A DNA stretch of 64,000 nt, from the NCBI RefSeq assembly GCF_041260155.1, contig NC_091930.1, forward strand, positions 21,567,372-21,631,371, written 5' to 3'. Below are positions 35,882 through 49,332 of the stretch, piece after piece; positions within the stretch are counted from its first letter, which is position 1; every line of letters starts with the position of its first letter. Source of the DNA: Ptychodera flava (Eukaryota > Hemichordata > Enteropneusta > Ptychoderidae). Position numbers and translations under genes: made by a program. The notes below the pieces were generated by a model. It saw nothing but the letters and a program-made list of their open reading frames with translations. It did not search any database and was not told the origin of the DNA.

Positions 35882-38800
35882 ATGGATGAATATCAAGTCG
35901 AAGGAGCTGAACAACCAGCCCATACAGAATCTCAAAATGAAAATCAAGGAGATATTTCTAAGGCAGAAAATACCACAGAACAAACAAAGGAAGGGGCGGT
36001 TCCCAGTGGGACGGCCACTGCTGGAGGTGGATCTGCTGCCCGAACTGAAGGGCGCCCTCTACAGGACAGTAGAAAAAACGAAGGAGGACTGCTCTATGCT
36101 ACCTGAACACTGAAAAGGCCCTGTCAAGCATTTGGAACCAAACAAGGGGAGTTCTCATCGACCTCAGGGGGATGCAGGACCCAACAGAACGCAAAATTGA
36201 TACAGCAGAGACACTTTCCAAGGAATATGAACAAACTTGGAACAAACTTCAGAGACTTTATCAACAAGACAAGACTCCAGAAGGTAAGGAGCAAGCAGAA
36301 TTAACGGAAATAAGCTTCAATAGGAACATTGAACAAGCAAATGAATACATTAACGATGCAAAGACAAGGAGAGCTGAAAACAGCGCCCCCAACTTCAAAT
36401 CACCATCCGAAAGAGAATCTACACTAGGCAGCTTGTGTAGTTCACACAGAACCAGATCATCAACATCATCCAGAACAAACGCATTAAAGGCACAAGGCAA
36501 GGCACGCTTTGCAGCAAGAGAGGCAGCGTATATGAAGATAATTGCTCACCATCAAACAAAAATCTAAGTTATCAAAGCTGAAATGAAAGCAGAAAAGGCA
36601 AGGATAGATGCAGAAACCCTCCAGCAAGTAGTGGAAGAAAAATCCTTACCAGTACAGACACATCCCTTACGGAAAATTGAGATCTACATCTAGTCCACAT
36701 TAGATCTACAGTAGACTTTATTTTAATTGGGCAGTAGATGAACTGCTTCATCTACTTTTGTGCATACTAATGAGGTCATAGTTCAGAGAGTAGATGAAAT
36801 GTAGACAAAATGTGGATGAAAAATTAGATGAAATGTAGATCTCAGGTAGATGACATGTAGACAAGATGTAGATCTATTGCTTTGTCTACTTTTGTGCATA
36901 TTAATCATCAGGTCATAGTTTAGAGAGTAGATAAAATGTAGATGAAAGGCAGACAAGATGTAGATGGAATAAATTACGTATAAGATGTAGCTAAGACAAA
37001 GAACAAGAAATTAGTGAGGCATGGAGATCTTGCAAAAGTGTTGAAAATGAAAATGTAAGTATGTTAACATGTCAATAAATTTTTAGACTTTAAAAATTGA
37101 CCGATGGCCATGGTGTAGCACAGGCTAGGGCTGCAGTTCATGATGAGTATCACAATATATTGCATATCACAACAACATCCGTTTGATGTAATTTGGTGGC
37201 AACTTCACTGAGCACCATGGTATCGATGGACCTTTGCATAAGATATCTCACGCTGGAAAAATCAATCATTCAATGACCGATCATGAGTGGTATTCAGGTC
37301 GAAATAGAGAGTAGAACATTGTGCATGCTTAGGCCTACTCAAATTTTTCAAAATCTTTCTCAACTGTACATATCGCTGCAAAATTGTAGCGCTACGGTGA
37401 GGCGGTGGTCGGTGATTTAGCGCTACAATTTGCAGCTACTGTACATACATCATTACATGATTAACAGAATAAACTGCATACAGAGCATTTCAGTACATTC
37501 AACGACGCTTTATTAAAAAATTTAGAACTGAAATATTCTACATGTTACACAATCAAAATTCATATGGTCGTGGTATCAAAACAGGCGATCAACAAACCTT
37601 GCCTACCTCAAGCTCACGGGCCTACCTTACAAGTTGCATTACAATTACCGCAGTACCAGTACGTACAGCTGTATACTGGCAGTGTAGAGGCACTGCCATC
37701 GTCAAGTTATCGATGCAAACCTATGTCTCAACCGGTGTAATTCTCGATCGGAACACTTTCTATGCATATCAGAATTGATGTCACATTGTTTCCAAGGTGT
37801 ACAGATGACGAAAATGTGCTTGAAAAATAAGATTTGTTGAAGTACGAATGGTGAGCAGGCTGGCTTCTCTCCCCGATATGCATTGATATGATCATGGATG
37901 TATGAACCGTTGAAAACATGGCGCCTTCAGATTGCGCATGCGCATATAAGGTCAACTCTCACAGTTGACCCGGAAATCGAAGCCAGTTACAAGGTCATTT
38001 GCTCTGAAAGAGCAAGAGATGGAGGCTGAAACTTGAAAGGTGGTGGGGAGATCAGTCCATGCGCGAACTCTTCATGAAAATGCAAGAAAATACGTCGCTC
38101 AGGTGAAGAAATTACTTAAAGCAGTACTGGTAATTTTAAAGCTGACTCATGTTATGCATGTGTACTGAAATGCCATTGCCAAAATAACACTGTAACGTAG
38201 TCTTATCTGTTACGTTGCAATGATAACAATGTCAATACAATTATTTGTAAGTTGACCGAGAGATAGGGCCGTGGCTGCTGATTTTCACACGATTCAGAAG
38301 TGACTTAATGATACTCAGAAAGTTTTATACGAGGATAGTTTTGATTTTATTTTTACAATTAAAAGCAGCTGGGATATCAAACAGGTTCGTTTGATTGTTT
38401 GTTGGATATGAAGCCGAGGAAATAAAGTTGCAGTTAACAAATAGCTCACTTGCATATTTATGAAGTTTTGTAATAGTCACATAACTAAAAAAAACAACTT
38501 ATGAATTAGATCAGGGTCCGGCCCGTGGTTAGATGCTACTGTATTGACCAATCTGAAGAAAGTATCAATGAAAACATTGATTTTTTTTATTCTTTTTAAT
38601 ATGATTCACTTTAAAGTCACTTTTTCAAAATTAATTACTGGATAATCTTTACATTTTTAACTTTACCACAAAATTGTAGTTTGATCCCTGTGATATTTTG
38701 CATTTGTGTTTCTCGAGTTAAACAGGAGTGCCTTAGGATGAAATGAAAATTAATTCACTAATTTCTTCTCTCTATTGTTGTACAGTATATATTCAAATGT

Positions 38801-40520
38801 AAGGTAAAATGTCTTGTCTTTTACTCATGCCTTCTCGCATGGAGCCTGCAGTTTGCCAATCATAGAATTTGAAGAGATTGGATTGTTGGACATAGTATAC
38901 AGCAAGAAACAATACATTTTATAGATTAAATGTAGACAAGATGGTGATTTTTGAATTAGAAGTAGATGAGTCTTTGTTTGCCTAAGTAAATTTGTAGATG
39001 AAACTCCCTTAGATTGGATGGTAGATCAGTGTAGATCAAGCGTAGACGAAGTTAGTGTGAAATGTAGACATAGTCATATCTGGTGTGGACAATATCTGTA
39101 GACAAAGCTTCATGTAGACTAACTGCTGTGGCTGTTCATCTACAAAACCCTGATGTAGATCTACATAAAGTCTACTGCAGACGGTCCGTAGATCTACTCT
39201 CATCTACTGTGGACATAGGTTTTCCGTAAGGGTTACTACACCAGACCAGTCATTGAACGACCATGTATCACGATACATTGCAATGAAAAGAGAAATGGAG
39301 CAAGATCCATTACCAGCACTGAACTTTACCAAGTTCGTACCCAAAGCACAAAACAAAGACTTAGAATCATCCCCTCTACTGATACAACCAGGACAGGGAA
39401 CACCAACAGAATCAGGTGAGACAGTCACACCTACTTCAAATCAACAGACACCTACAACAAGCCAGAACAACAACATGCAACCTCTGACGGAGATAGCCCA
39501 AATGATGGCCTGTCAACGTTTACCACTACAACAACCAATAACATTTGGAGGCGACCCAACCATGTACATGTCATTGAAAAGATCATTTGAGGCCACTGTA
39601 ACACGGCCTGCATACAGACATCTGAGAAACTGGATTTCCTGCATAAATACACGCAGGGAGATCCGCAGAAAATCGTCGAAGACCATCTACAACGATATGT
39701 AGACGACCCAGACGAGTCATATAGAGAGGCTTGGATAGAACTAGAAGACAGGTTCGGCAACCCTGCAGTCATAACCGCAGTAATCCTGGAAAGACTGAAG
39801 TCCTTCCCGAAAGTTAAACCAGACGAAAGCAAAAAGCTACTCGAACTATCAGACTTATGTTCTAACACAGAGGTACACATGAGAAAACTTCCTGACCTTT
39901 CGTCCCTCAATACACCACAGGGACTAAAGCCTGTCATGGAGAAGTTACCAAGATTCGTCCTCAACAAATGGAGAGATAACGTGGCATCATACAAACGACG
40001 CCACAAAACATTTCCTCCATTCAAGTTCTTCAAAGACTTCCTGAAAGACACAGCGAAAGCAGCATGCGATCCTGATATTCCAAGACCAGACGACACACAC
40101 CCTGGAACAAGTAAGTCAAAATCCAGTCAACATACGAAGACTAGAGTGCTTGTACACGCAACGAAATCATCAAATGAAGAAAAACAATGTCTCTTCCACG
40201 AGGCTAAAGGACATGACCTGAAAGATTGCAAAGCATTTGCGAAGCAACCAGTTGCTGACAGAATTGAACTGTGTAAGAAGAAAGGCTTGTGCTTTAAATG
40301 CACTGAGAAACATCTCGCCAAAGACTGCACATCGACCATTGAATGCGTCATATGCAAGAGCAAGAAACACATCACCTGTCTCCACGCTACACCCGGTGAC
40401 AGATCTAAGCAGAAAGCAACCGAAACCAAACCTGAAGATAAAGTAAAGGAAACCAAAGAAGCTACAACAAATGTACCAGACTCACGAAATGCCCAGCCGG
40501 ACGTTCGTGTGGTAAGATAG
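35882..40520 (+). mobile_element. BEL/Pao gag region (fossil part)
   Basis: Capsid/nucleocapsid-type region of the BEL/Pao element. The N-terminal segment (35882-36650) is acidic and helical (TWNKLQRLYQQDKTPEGKEQ). The part after the nested insertion (39233-40520) has the DUF1759-like stretch (PITFGGDPTMYMSLKRSFE) and cysteine-histidine knuckles (CFKCTEKHLAKDC, CVICKSKKHITCLH) typical of BEL gag. Fossil. Confidence 0.85.
36664..39232. mobile_element. Non-autonomous TIR transposon (2569 bp) inside BEL gag
   Basis: The termini are CCCTTACGGAAAA (36664-36676) and its exact inverted copy (39220-39232). Both subterminal zones are packed with AGATCTAC, GTAGATGAAATGTAGAC and similar motifs in either orientation (36680-36970 and 38925-39210), a layout like the subterminal transposase-binding arrays of hAT, CACTA or Mutator-type elements. 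No transposase is visible. A separate inverted repeat (TGTAGCGCTA/TAGCGCTACA with flanks) lies at about 37366-37446. No target duplication was obvious, so the superfamily is open. Its removal would rejoin the two BEL gag parts, which shows it is the younger element. Confidence 0.8.
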
Positions 40521-43500
40521 TCCTCGCAAAGGTGTATACACAAGACCGACCAGCAGACTACATAGAAACTTACGTAGTCCTAGACGACCAGTCCAACGCC
40601 TGTATGGGTGACAGCCACCTCTTCGACGCACTGAAGATACACGGCCCATACCTTGAATACGAACTGTCAACATGCAGCGGCAAAGGAGAACTCAGAAAGG
40701 AACGACGTAGCAACGCGTCAACATAGAATCACATGACGGAAAGAAAAAATTCTCTCTTCCCGTCCTGCTAGAAAACGACAACATACCGAGCGACAAGAAC
40801 GAAATACCCACACCAGACATCTGCAAGACCTTCAAACATCTGAAGCCCATCATCGATTACATTCCAGAACCAAAAAAGAACGTTGGAATTCACCTCCTCA
40901 TTGGCAGAAACTGCCCAGAACCACTGAAAGTCAGAGAAACAAGGAACGGACCTGTAAACTCCCCTTGGGCTCAACGCACCGACCTAGGGTGGACAATTTC
41001 AGGCGAACTGTGCCTAGAGACAGCAAGAGGTGTAATCCGCACTTCAGTACACCGTACGACTGCAACCCTCAACAGCTACGATGAATCAGCACTCGAATGT
41101 AATCCTCACATCCACATCAAAGACATAATAAGCCCAAAACCTGTCAACTTCGGCACCACCGTCTTCAAGCGGACACCTTACGATGAACAAAAGGCACCCT
41201 CTATTGAAGACAAGCAATTCCTGGACATCATGCAACAAGAAGTCCATGTGAATGAGGAAGGCAATCTAGAACTTCCGCTCCCCTTCAGACAAGATCCAAA
41301 GAAATTACCAAACAACCGACAATCAGCTCTGAATCGATTCTACAATCTACAAAACCACAAATGATGGAAGAATACTTTCAGTTTATGAAGAAAATAATGG
41401 AACGTGACCACGCAAGTTCCGTTCCAGAAAACGAAATAGATGCCGACAACGCATGGTACCTACCACACTTCGGTGTCTACCATCCCAAGAAACAGCAGAT
41501 CAGAGTAGTATTCGACTCCAGTGCAAAGTACAACGGAGTCTCCTTGAACGACGCATTGCTTCAGGGACCTGACCAAATGAACAGCCTCCTTGGTATCCTG
41601 CTATGATTCTGACGCAAGCTGACAGCAGTAATGGGCGACGTAGAACAAATGTTTCATAGCTTCCACGTCAACAAAGAACACAGAGACTATCTGCGCTTCT
41701 TTTGGTTCAAAAACAACGACCCTATGAAACCAGTAATTCAGTACAGAATGAACGTACACCTGTTCGGCAATGTCTCCTCACCAGCCATTGCTACCTTCGG
41801 ACTGAGAAAGATCGCTGAAGACGGCGTATCTACATATGGAGAAGACGTGAAAGAGTTCATCGACAAGAACTTTTACGTCGACGACGGACTAACCTCAGCA
41901 CCAGATGCACAGAAAGCTATCAGTCTCATCAATAGAACAAGAGACTTACTAGCGACCAGAAACGTTAACTTCCACAAGATCGTTTCTAATGATGAAGAAG
42001 TCATGACAGCACTTCCAAACAAAGTACGAGCCAAAGATCTACAGAGTTTGGATTTCAACCAAGACACCTTACCGACACAGAGATCATTAGGGGTCAAGTG
42101 GTCTCTAGAGGCGGACGCATTCACATTCGAAGTAGACTTGAAGGAGAAGCCATTCTCACGGCGGGGAGTACTGGCGATCGTCAACTCAATATACGATCCA
42201 CTCGGTATACTCGCACCAGTTTCCATAGAAAAAAATTAATACTACGAGGCCTCATGACAGAAACTAAAGGACGCAACTCATCAAACTTGGATGGGATGAA
42301 ACATTACCAGAGAAATACTTGCCCAGATGGACCCGCTGGTGCAACAACCTCAACTACATCACAAAGATACAGCTACAGCGATGCTACACTCCACCCACCT
42401 TCGGACCCGTAAAGAAAACTGAGTGTCACATTTTCTCTGACGCCAGCAATGAAGTCATAGGTGCTGTAGCGTACATGCGGTTAATCAACCATGAAGACAA
42501 TGTCAACGTATCATTCATATTTGGCAAAGCAAAGGTAAACCCAACTCATGCAGTCTCCATACACCACCTGGATCTGTGTGCAGTCGTCCTAGCAACAGAA
42601 ATCGCACAGAAGATCACATCAGAATTCGGCCTGAACATTAACAATGTCATATATCACACGGAAAGCGAAATCGTTCTTGGATATTTAAACAACAGTTCGA
42701 AACGTTTCGACATATACGTAGCGAACAGAGTAGAAAAGATACACAACATCTCATCACCACACCAGTGGCGACATGTGTCTACACACGAAAATCCAGCTGA
42801 CATCGCATCACGCATCGTACCAGCCCCAAAACTCAACTCAACTATCTGGCTATCAGGACCAGCATTCCTGTGGCAGCGAGACGAGCAAGACAAAGACAAC
42901 CATGAAGAAACAGAACACAAATACACAGTAAGTGACGAAGACCCTGAGGTCCGCAAACAACTTGCTGTCCTCAACACATCAACGAAGGAAGTAGAACAAG
43001 ACGACTTAGGTGCTCACCGATTTCAACGATTCTCATCATGGAGATCCTTGAAGAGAAGTATTGCCAACTTAATAGGCAAAATTCGACAAAGAAAATCACC
43101 AGAAAAGACAGACAAAAAGGAGAAAGAGAAGTCTCCAGAAGAACTGAAATTGAGATAATGGCACAAGCAGAAACCATCATCCTACGCTCAGTACAGAAAA
43201 GTGTGTTTCATAAAGAATATGAGATACTATCTGCAGCAAAGTCAGCAGGCACGGACAACGACAGACTACAGAAACGAAATCCCATCACCCGGATGAACCC
43301 ATTCATCGATGAAAAAGGCTCATCCGCATTGGAGGAAGACTTCGTCAATCTGATATCGACCTCTGCGGCCGACACCCCATCATCCTCCCACAGGACAACC
43401 ACATTTCACGACTTATCATCGATCATGTACATCGACAAGTACAACATCAAGGCAGACAACTCACCCTGTCGAACGTCAGAGCAAATGGCTATATGATCAT

Positions 43501-44560
43501 GGGTGTACATGACATGGTAATAAGTATATTACACAAATGTGCAATATGTAGAAGACTGAGAGCAAAACCACTCACTCAACTCATGGCCGACCTACCGTCG
43601 GACAGAACAGAGAAAACCCCACCATTTACCAATGTCGGAATGGACGTATTCGGCCCCTGGACTATAGCTTCCTGCAAAACCAGAGCCGGTACGTCTAAAG
43701 CAAAGAGATGGGCAGTTATCTTTGTCTGTCTCTACACTACAGCAGTACACATAGAAGTAATAGACTCCATGGACACTTCATCCTTCATCAACGCCCTACG
43801 TCGCTTCATAGCTATACGAGGCAACATCAAGAAACTCAGATGTGACCAGGGCACCAACTTCATTGGCACAAAGAACGAACTTCAGGCAGCAGCCAAAGAG
43901 CTGGATCAAGATCGCATAAAGAAATTCCTTACAACAAGAGACTGTGAGTGGATTTTCAACCCACCTCACGCATCCCACTTCGGCGGTATATGGGAACGAC
44001 AAATTGGTACCATCAGACGCGTTCTTGACTCCATGCACTATCAACTAGGCAAGCAACAATACACACATGACTTGCTGCAACTCTCATGGCAGAAGTCAGC
44101 GCCATCGTCAACTCCAGACCTATACCGACTGTATCATCAGATGCAAACGATCCTCAAGCTCTCACCCCAAACATGCTACTCACCATGAAGACTCAATCAC
44201 CGACACCACCACCAGGCTCATTCGTCCAACAAGACATCTACAGTAGTAAACATCGGCGACGCGTACAGTATCTAGCTGATCAATTCTGGATACAATGGAG
44301 AAAAGAATATCTACAAAGCCGTCAGCCACGACCAAAATGGAACAAATCTACAATCAACGTCAAAGAAGGAGACGTGGTTCTTTTGAGAGAGAAAGAATAC
44401 GCAAGAAACAGCTGCTGGCCCCTCGCTCGCATAGTGAAGGTCTACCCCAGCGATATGACAACATGGTACACAAAGTAGACGTCATGATCTACAAAGATGG
44501 CGAACATCGAACCTACCTCAGACCAATTAGTGAATTAGTTTTGATTGAAAGTACAAATTG
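40520..44560 (+). mobile_element. BEL/Pao pol region (fossil part)
   Basis: Protease-like segment with the DDQSN motif; reverse transcriptase with WYLPHFGVYHPKKQQIRVVF, GDVEQMFHSF and NFYVDDGLTS; RNase H with IFSDASNEVIGAVAYMR and a downstream NPADIASR motif; integrase with HKCAICRRLRAKP, NVGMDVFGPW, RCDQGTNFIG and WIFNPPHASHFGGIWER; and the C-terminal stretch RPIPTVSSDANDPQALTPNM typical of BEL/Pao. The order PR-RT-RH-INT is the usual one. Interrupted; not functional. Confidence 0.9.
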
Positions 44561-44733
44561 AACTCTGTGATTGAATTCAATGAACACTATATACGGACTC
44601 TTAGTATGAACCCTTTCGTATATACTCTTAGCTTTTAGAATTTATTAAGACCTAAAGTTTTAGTAGGCATCTATTCTATTAGAAATTTATGATTAGTAAA
44701 AATTCAGCTTACCGCGCATTTTTAGACGGGGAG

Positions 44734-45090
44734 TGTGTCACTTGTGATTCGATACATGATGGCCGATGTGTGGATGCATTACGTATGCCACACAGCGGCC
44801 GTCGTGTATTGAACCACACGAGACTGTGGTAGTCTGACGCACTGGACGTGTTCGCCTTGCATGCATACCGGTACATGTCCACGGAATTCGCGGAAGCTGG
44901 AGGCATCATGGGCACGATAATATTTCCATAGGCTACGACAACAATAATCCAAACTACGAAAACACAAGAATGTAAAGCTTGTATATTCCTAAGGAATTAC
45001 ATGAACATTTTGAAAACAACGAACTCGAAGCTGGTAGCATTATACTGTGAGTTCCGCATAGCAACCAGGGTCTTGACGGGCGCAACGTTA
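44734..45090 (+). repeat. BEL/Pao 3' LTR, visible part
   Basis: Begins TGTGTCACTTGTGATTCG immediately after the polypurine tract TTTAGACGGGGAG and runs to the left edge of the fold-back element. An inverted copy of the same LTR sequence lies at 48975-49332. Confidence 0.75.
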
Positions 45091-47727
45091 TTGTCAGTGA
45101 ATGTAACTAAACTGGTGTCGGTATGATGCACATAAAAAAGAAATGAGGGCATGAGACCTATGCATGTATGGATTTTATTGTAAACATGAAGAAGACATCA
45201 GTATGAATGGCATAGGCTTCTTTTTTTAAACCAAGTTTCATGTACTGGCTCTTGAAATGCTCAAAATGACCTGAATGGTACAGGCATGTGTGAGTAATGG
45301 CTCTTGACATAAAAAAAATCAGAATGCTAGATAAGAACCAAAATGTTTATTACAGAAAATATCTGCTATAATTAGCTACTGATACTACCCTCAGTGTGAC
45401 AGTTTTCGGACGACCTCAGTTTTCGGACATTTAGTGACATGCTGTTAGTTACACTCACTTCGCTCCGTATCGATAGCGTTTTACAGGTCATGTGACCTCA
45501 TATTAAGTCAGGTGACACTGTTGTCCCGTTTTCGATAGTTTTTTTGGTAGAAGCTATTGAGTTCGCTACGAGCGGCGGTCACAAATTGTCGTCTGACACC
45601 GCGTCAGTGATACTGTCAACCTACTGCCGTCAGATCAAAGTAACTGAAATTTTGACTAAAGTCCTTATTTAGCATTGAATTTTGAATGTGGGGGAGAATA
45701 ATGATTTTGAAAATATTCATTCTATTGTTCGCTACGATTGCATGTAGTTTTAACGAAAACTGCCGTCAGATCAACATCTGTGCCATGTTTCATCAAATTT
45801 GAATGAAACATGGCACAGATGTCATGCATTGCCACAGTGGCATGCATTGATATGTAGTAGCATCATGTCAATTATGTGCTGATCACCATATATAATGATG
45901 TTTGTAATTAGGCTGGTATGTCAAGAAATTATTTATCAAATCTCATGAAACTTAGTACAAATGTTGAGCACACATAATGACATTGCTTTATCATTTGAAT
46001 GAAGAAATATATCAGTGTCATTCAAATTTATTGCTAATTGCATATTTAATGAACTGTCCTAATTAGTTTGCTACGTTCAGAATACTGCATCAAAATTGAT
46101 GAAACTTGGTACATATGTTCATCTTTCAGTACTGTTTTACTGTGCAAAGACATTCAAAGTAGTATCATTTGAATTCATTGCTAATTTGCATATTTGATAA
46201 ACTTTCATAATTAGTATGATATGTCTAGAGATGCTGTACCAAATTTGAAGAAACTTGGTACAGATGTTAATCTTCCAGTAGTGATATGGCATGCAGCTGA
46301 TTTGCATATTTAATGATTTTTCATAAAAGGCATTTATTTAGTACACTCAGTGTGACAGTTTTCGGACAGGGTAGTGAATTTCGCCCAAAGTCGTTTCCTA
46401 AATGACCAGCAATACGAAATCTTATTACCATACCTTTCGAAACTTTATTGTGGTTATCCTCAAACTCAGTTGACACGACGGGAGTGGTATTTCGGGGTCA
46501 AAGTTGCCAAAGTTTTGACCCCATGTTGAGGGCGTAGTAATCGGACTGCAATCCCAGAAATCGGACGTCGTGTTTGGAATGTGATTAGGAGCTAAGTATT
46601 GATAATTTAAACCTTAACTTCAAACCACCGATTTTTAATTTCGATGTGTTTAGAAAACTGTATATAAGAATGATGATAATTAGTTATGTTTAATCCATGG
46701 ACGACTCAACTATATTTCGACGTGTATAGCGCTTAGATATATCGGACACGGGCTGTCTCTGTGCGTGTTGCTTTCGGCACCTTGTATCGTACGGTATGGG
46801 TAACTTCGCTAATTTGTTCAGTGAGTATATACTTATAATTGTTTCCATAGCATATTTTGTTTGTATTAGAATCGCACAGGCATTATTTAATAAAAATAGC
46901 GAGTATATTTCATCGTACGGAATTATTTACCTGTCAAGTTTTTACACAGTAAGTCACTTACTACGTTTACACAATTATGCTAAATATTGTCTGTCCGAAA
47001 ACTTGTACACTTCTTACGTTCATTAAATGTACTTTTTTTCTCGAAACAACTGCGCAGTTTTCGTTAAAACTACATGCAATCGTAGCGAACAATGGAAAGA
47101 ATATTTTCAAAATCATTATTCTCCCCCACATTCAAAATTCAATGCTAAATCAGGACTTTAGTCAAAATTTCAGTTACTTTGATCTGACGGCAGTAGGTTG
47201 ACAGTATCACTGACGCGGTGTCAGACGACAATTTGTGACCGCCGCTCGTAGCGAACTCAATAGCTTCTACCAAAAAAACTATCGAAAACGGGACAACAGT
47301 GTCACCTGACTTAATATGAGGTCACATGACCTGTAAAACGCTATCGATACGGAGCGAAGTGAGTGTAACTAACAGCATGTCACTAAATGTCCGAAAACTA
47401 AGGTCGTCCGAAAACTGTCACACTGAGGGTAGTATCAGTAGCTAATTATAGCAGATCTTTTCTGTAATAAACATTTTGGTTCTTATCTAGCATTCTGATT
47501 TTTTTTATGTCAAGAGCCATTACTCACACATGCCTGTACCAGTCAGGTCATTTTTGACATTTCAAGAGCCAGTACATGAAACTTGGTTTAAAAAAAGAAG
47601 CCTATGCCATTCATACTGATGTCTTCTTCATGTTTACAATAAAATCCAATATATGCATGGGTCTCATGCCCTCATTTCTTTTTTATGAGCATCATACCGA
47701 CGCCAGTTTAGTTACATTCACTGACAA
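45091..47727. mobile_element. Fold-back transposon with about 673-bp inverted arms
   Basis: Left arm 45091-45763 and right arm 47054-47727 are reverse complements with very few differences by eye. The ends read TTGTCAGTGAATGTAAC and its inverse. The arms include CAGTGTGACAGTTTTCGGAC, of which a third copy lies at about 46351. The 1.29-kb centre holds an AT-rich degenerate tandem array (AAACTTGGTACA, AATTTGCATATTTAATGA; 45830-46330) and otherwise no recognisable gene. The high arm identity implies a recent insertion or ongoing arm conversion. No clean target duplication; the right flank does not continue the interrupted LTR. Confidence 0.85.
45774..45822. repeat. Perfect 20-bp inverted repeat, 9-nt loop
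   Basis: ACATCTGTGCCATGTTTCAT and its exact complement around CAAATTTGA, just inside the left arm of the fold-back element. Confidence 0.9.
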
Positions 47728-48974
47728 ATTGCCACTTACAAGTGGGGACTATGCCATTGTGAATGTCTTGTTGCTTCTGAACTGCGCTCATGTTTAGCGA
47801 ACATCAGCAGTTTCCACGTTATGGCTGGAGTTACATATTCACTGAAATCAGTCTTCAGTTCTCTGTTAAGTCGTTGCATTTTGAAGAGACTCTCATGTTC
47901 ACTTTGCTGTGAGTAGCTGGACTTCAAATATCTCATGCTAGTGAGATATAATTTTTTCTAGAGTTTGGATTCTAAATTTACTGTATTATTTCAGTTCATT
48001 TTTTGCAATGTATTTTAGGTCTCTCACTGGTTTTAATATGTTGTTATACTTCCTTTTGTGCCCAGTGTTCTCACCAGAACAAAAATTTGTGGGACATTTT
48101 GTCCCGCTGACCAAAAAAAAGCGGGACAACAAATGATTTTTGTGAGACAATATATAAATATGTTAAAAAGTCAAACTGCAAATACGAACCTTATTCTATG
48201 CATGGAAAAAATAAAGGACTCAACAACTCATTCAGCTTAACAACTTTTTTTGTAAACATTCGGTAAACATATCAACTGATATTGAATATCAGTGCCTTTT
48301 AATGAAAAGTCTGTGTCGGGGCCCTCTACCATAACAGTAGTTGCTAGAGTGTCCAGCCGTTCAGCTCCCAGTTGATTCCTGTCATTACAGTTTTTTTTTG
48401 TTTTTTTTGTTTTTGTTTTGTTTTTTTTTTGCACACTAAACCCCCTTTCACAATCAGCAGAAGGAACAGGCCAAGTCAGTGCTATGGCATCTATTTAGAT
48501 CAGGAAACATATCCCTATGATGTTTGTAAACAATCATCAACTTTTGACGTGAAATTTTGGTCGCCAGCCAAGGCTACAAATTTTGTCAATTGATCGAAGC
48601 ATGGAAAAAAGACGTCCATGTTCTCACGTATGAGTTTGCCTGGAATAATATACTTATCACATGCGCAAGCCAAGAATTGATAATTTTTTGCATAATAAGG
48701 GAACTTTCCTCCAACTGTTCCACATTTAAACCTCTGAACTACTTTTGGAATAATATTATCAATCGGCAGTGGGCCAGTTGTCAATCATTTCCAGTCATAG
48801 GTACTAGGTCACGCAGGCAAGGAACAGAGCAAAAGCCTGATAACATCACACAACACGTATCTCCCGCGAAGTTTATACATGATTCCAAACATAGCAAAGA
48901 CCTAAAAATTATCTCAGACAAAGTTGCGTTATTTTTCGAGAACAAAAATTCACTGAATCTCAACGGCACGAACA
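47728..48974. other. Segment between inner and outer right arms, no gene
   Basis: Unlike on the left, where LTR and fold-back arm abut, about 1.25 kb separates them here. It contains T-rich runs (48391-48430) and short frames without domains. Confidence 0.45.
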
Positions 48975-49332
48975 ATAACGTTGCGCCCGTCAAGACCCTG
49001 GTTGCTATGCGGAACTCACAGTATAATGCTACCAGCTTCGAGTTCGTTGTTTTTGAAAAATGTTCATGTAATTCCTTAGGGATATACAAGCTTTACATTC
49101 TTGTGTTTTCGTAGTTCGGATTATTGTTGTCGTAGCCTATGAAAATATTTATCGTGCCCATGACGCCTCCAGCTTCCGCGAATTCCGTGGACATGTACCG
49201 GTATGCATGCAAGGCGAACACGTCCAGTGCGTCAGACTACCACAGTCTCGTGTGGTTCAATACACGACGGCCGCTGTGTGGTATACGTAATGCATCCACA
49301 CATCGGCCATCATGTATCGAATCACAAGTGAC
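48975..49332 (-). repeat. Inverted copy of the BEL/Pao LTR
   Basis: Reverse complement of 44734-45090 with few differences (shared CGATACATGATGGCC, ATGCATACCGGTACATGTCC, GACGGGCGCAACGTTATTGT). On the minus strand the homology starts at GTCACTTGTGATTCG. It may extend further, since the left copy is cut by the fold-back element. Either a solo LTR of a second insertion in the opposite orientation or part of a rearranged copy. Confidence 0.8.

Larger units (their letters stand above)
35385..45090 (+). mobile_element. BEL/Pao LTR retrotransposon fossil, with nested insertions
   Basis: A broken BEL/Pao element. Parts in order: leader and possible 5' LTR end (AATAAA-bearing stretch near 35615-35660, uncertain); gag region (from 35882, split by a 2.57-kb element); CCHC zinc knuckles near 40190-40380; pol with protease-like (about 40530-40700), reverse transcriptase (about 41200-42150, YVDD), RNase H (about 42420-42830), integrase (about 43500-44040) and a DUF5641-type C-terminal region (about 44090-44560); polypurine tract TTTAGACGGGGAG and the 3' LTR starting TGTGTCAC at 44734. 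The coding part is interrupted in several places (on the order of five or more) besides the nested insertion, so it is dead. Its 5' LTR could not be matched to the 3' one, so age by LTR divergence cannot be given; the nesting shows it is older than both insertions it carries. Confidence 0.9.

Noticed and set aside
48557-49114. 185-residue plus-strand frame
   Set aside because: It runs into the inverted BEL LTR copy and shows no domain; chance open frame.
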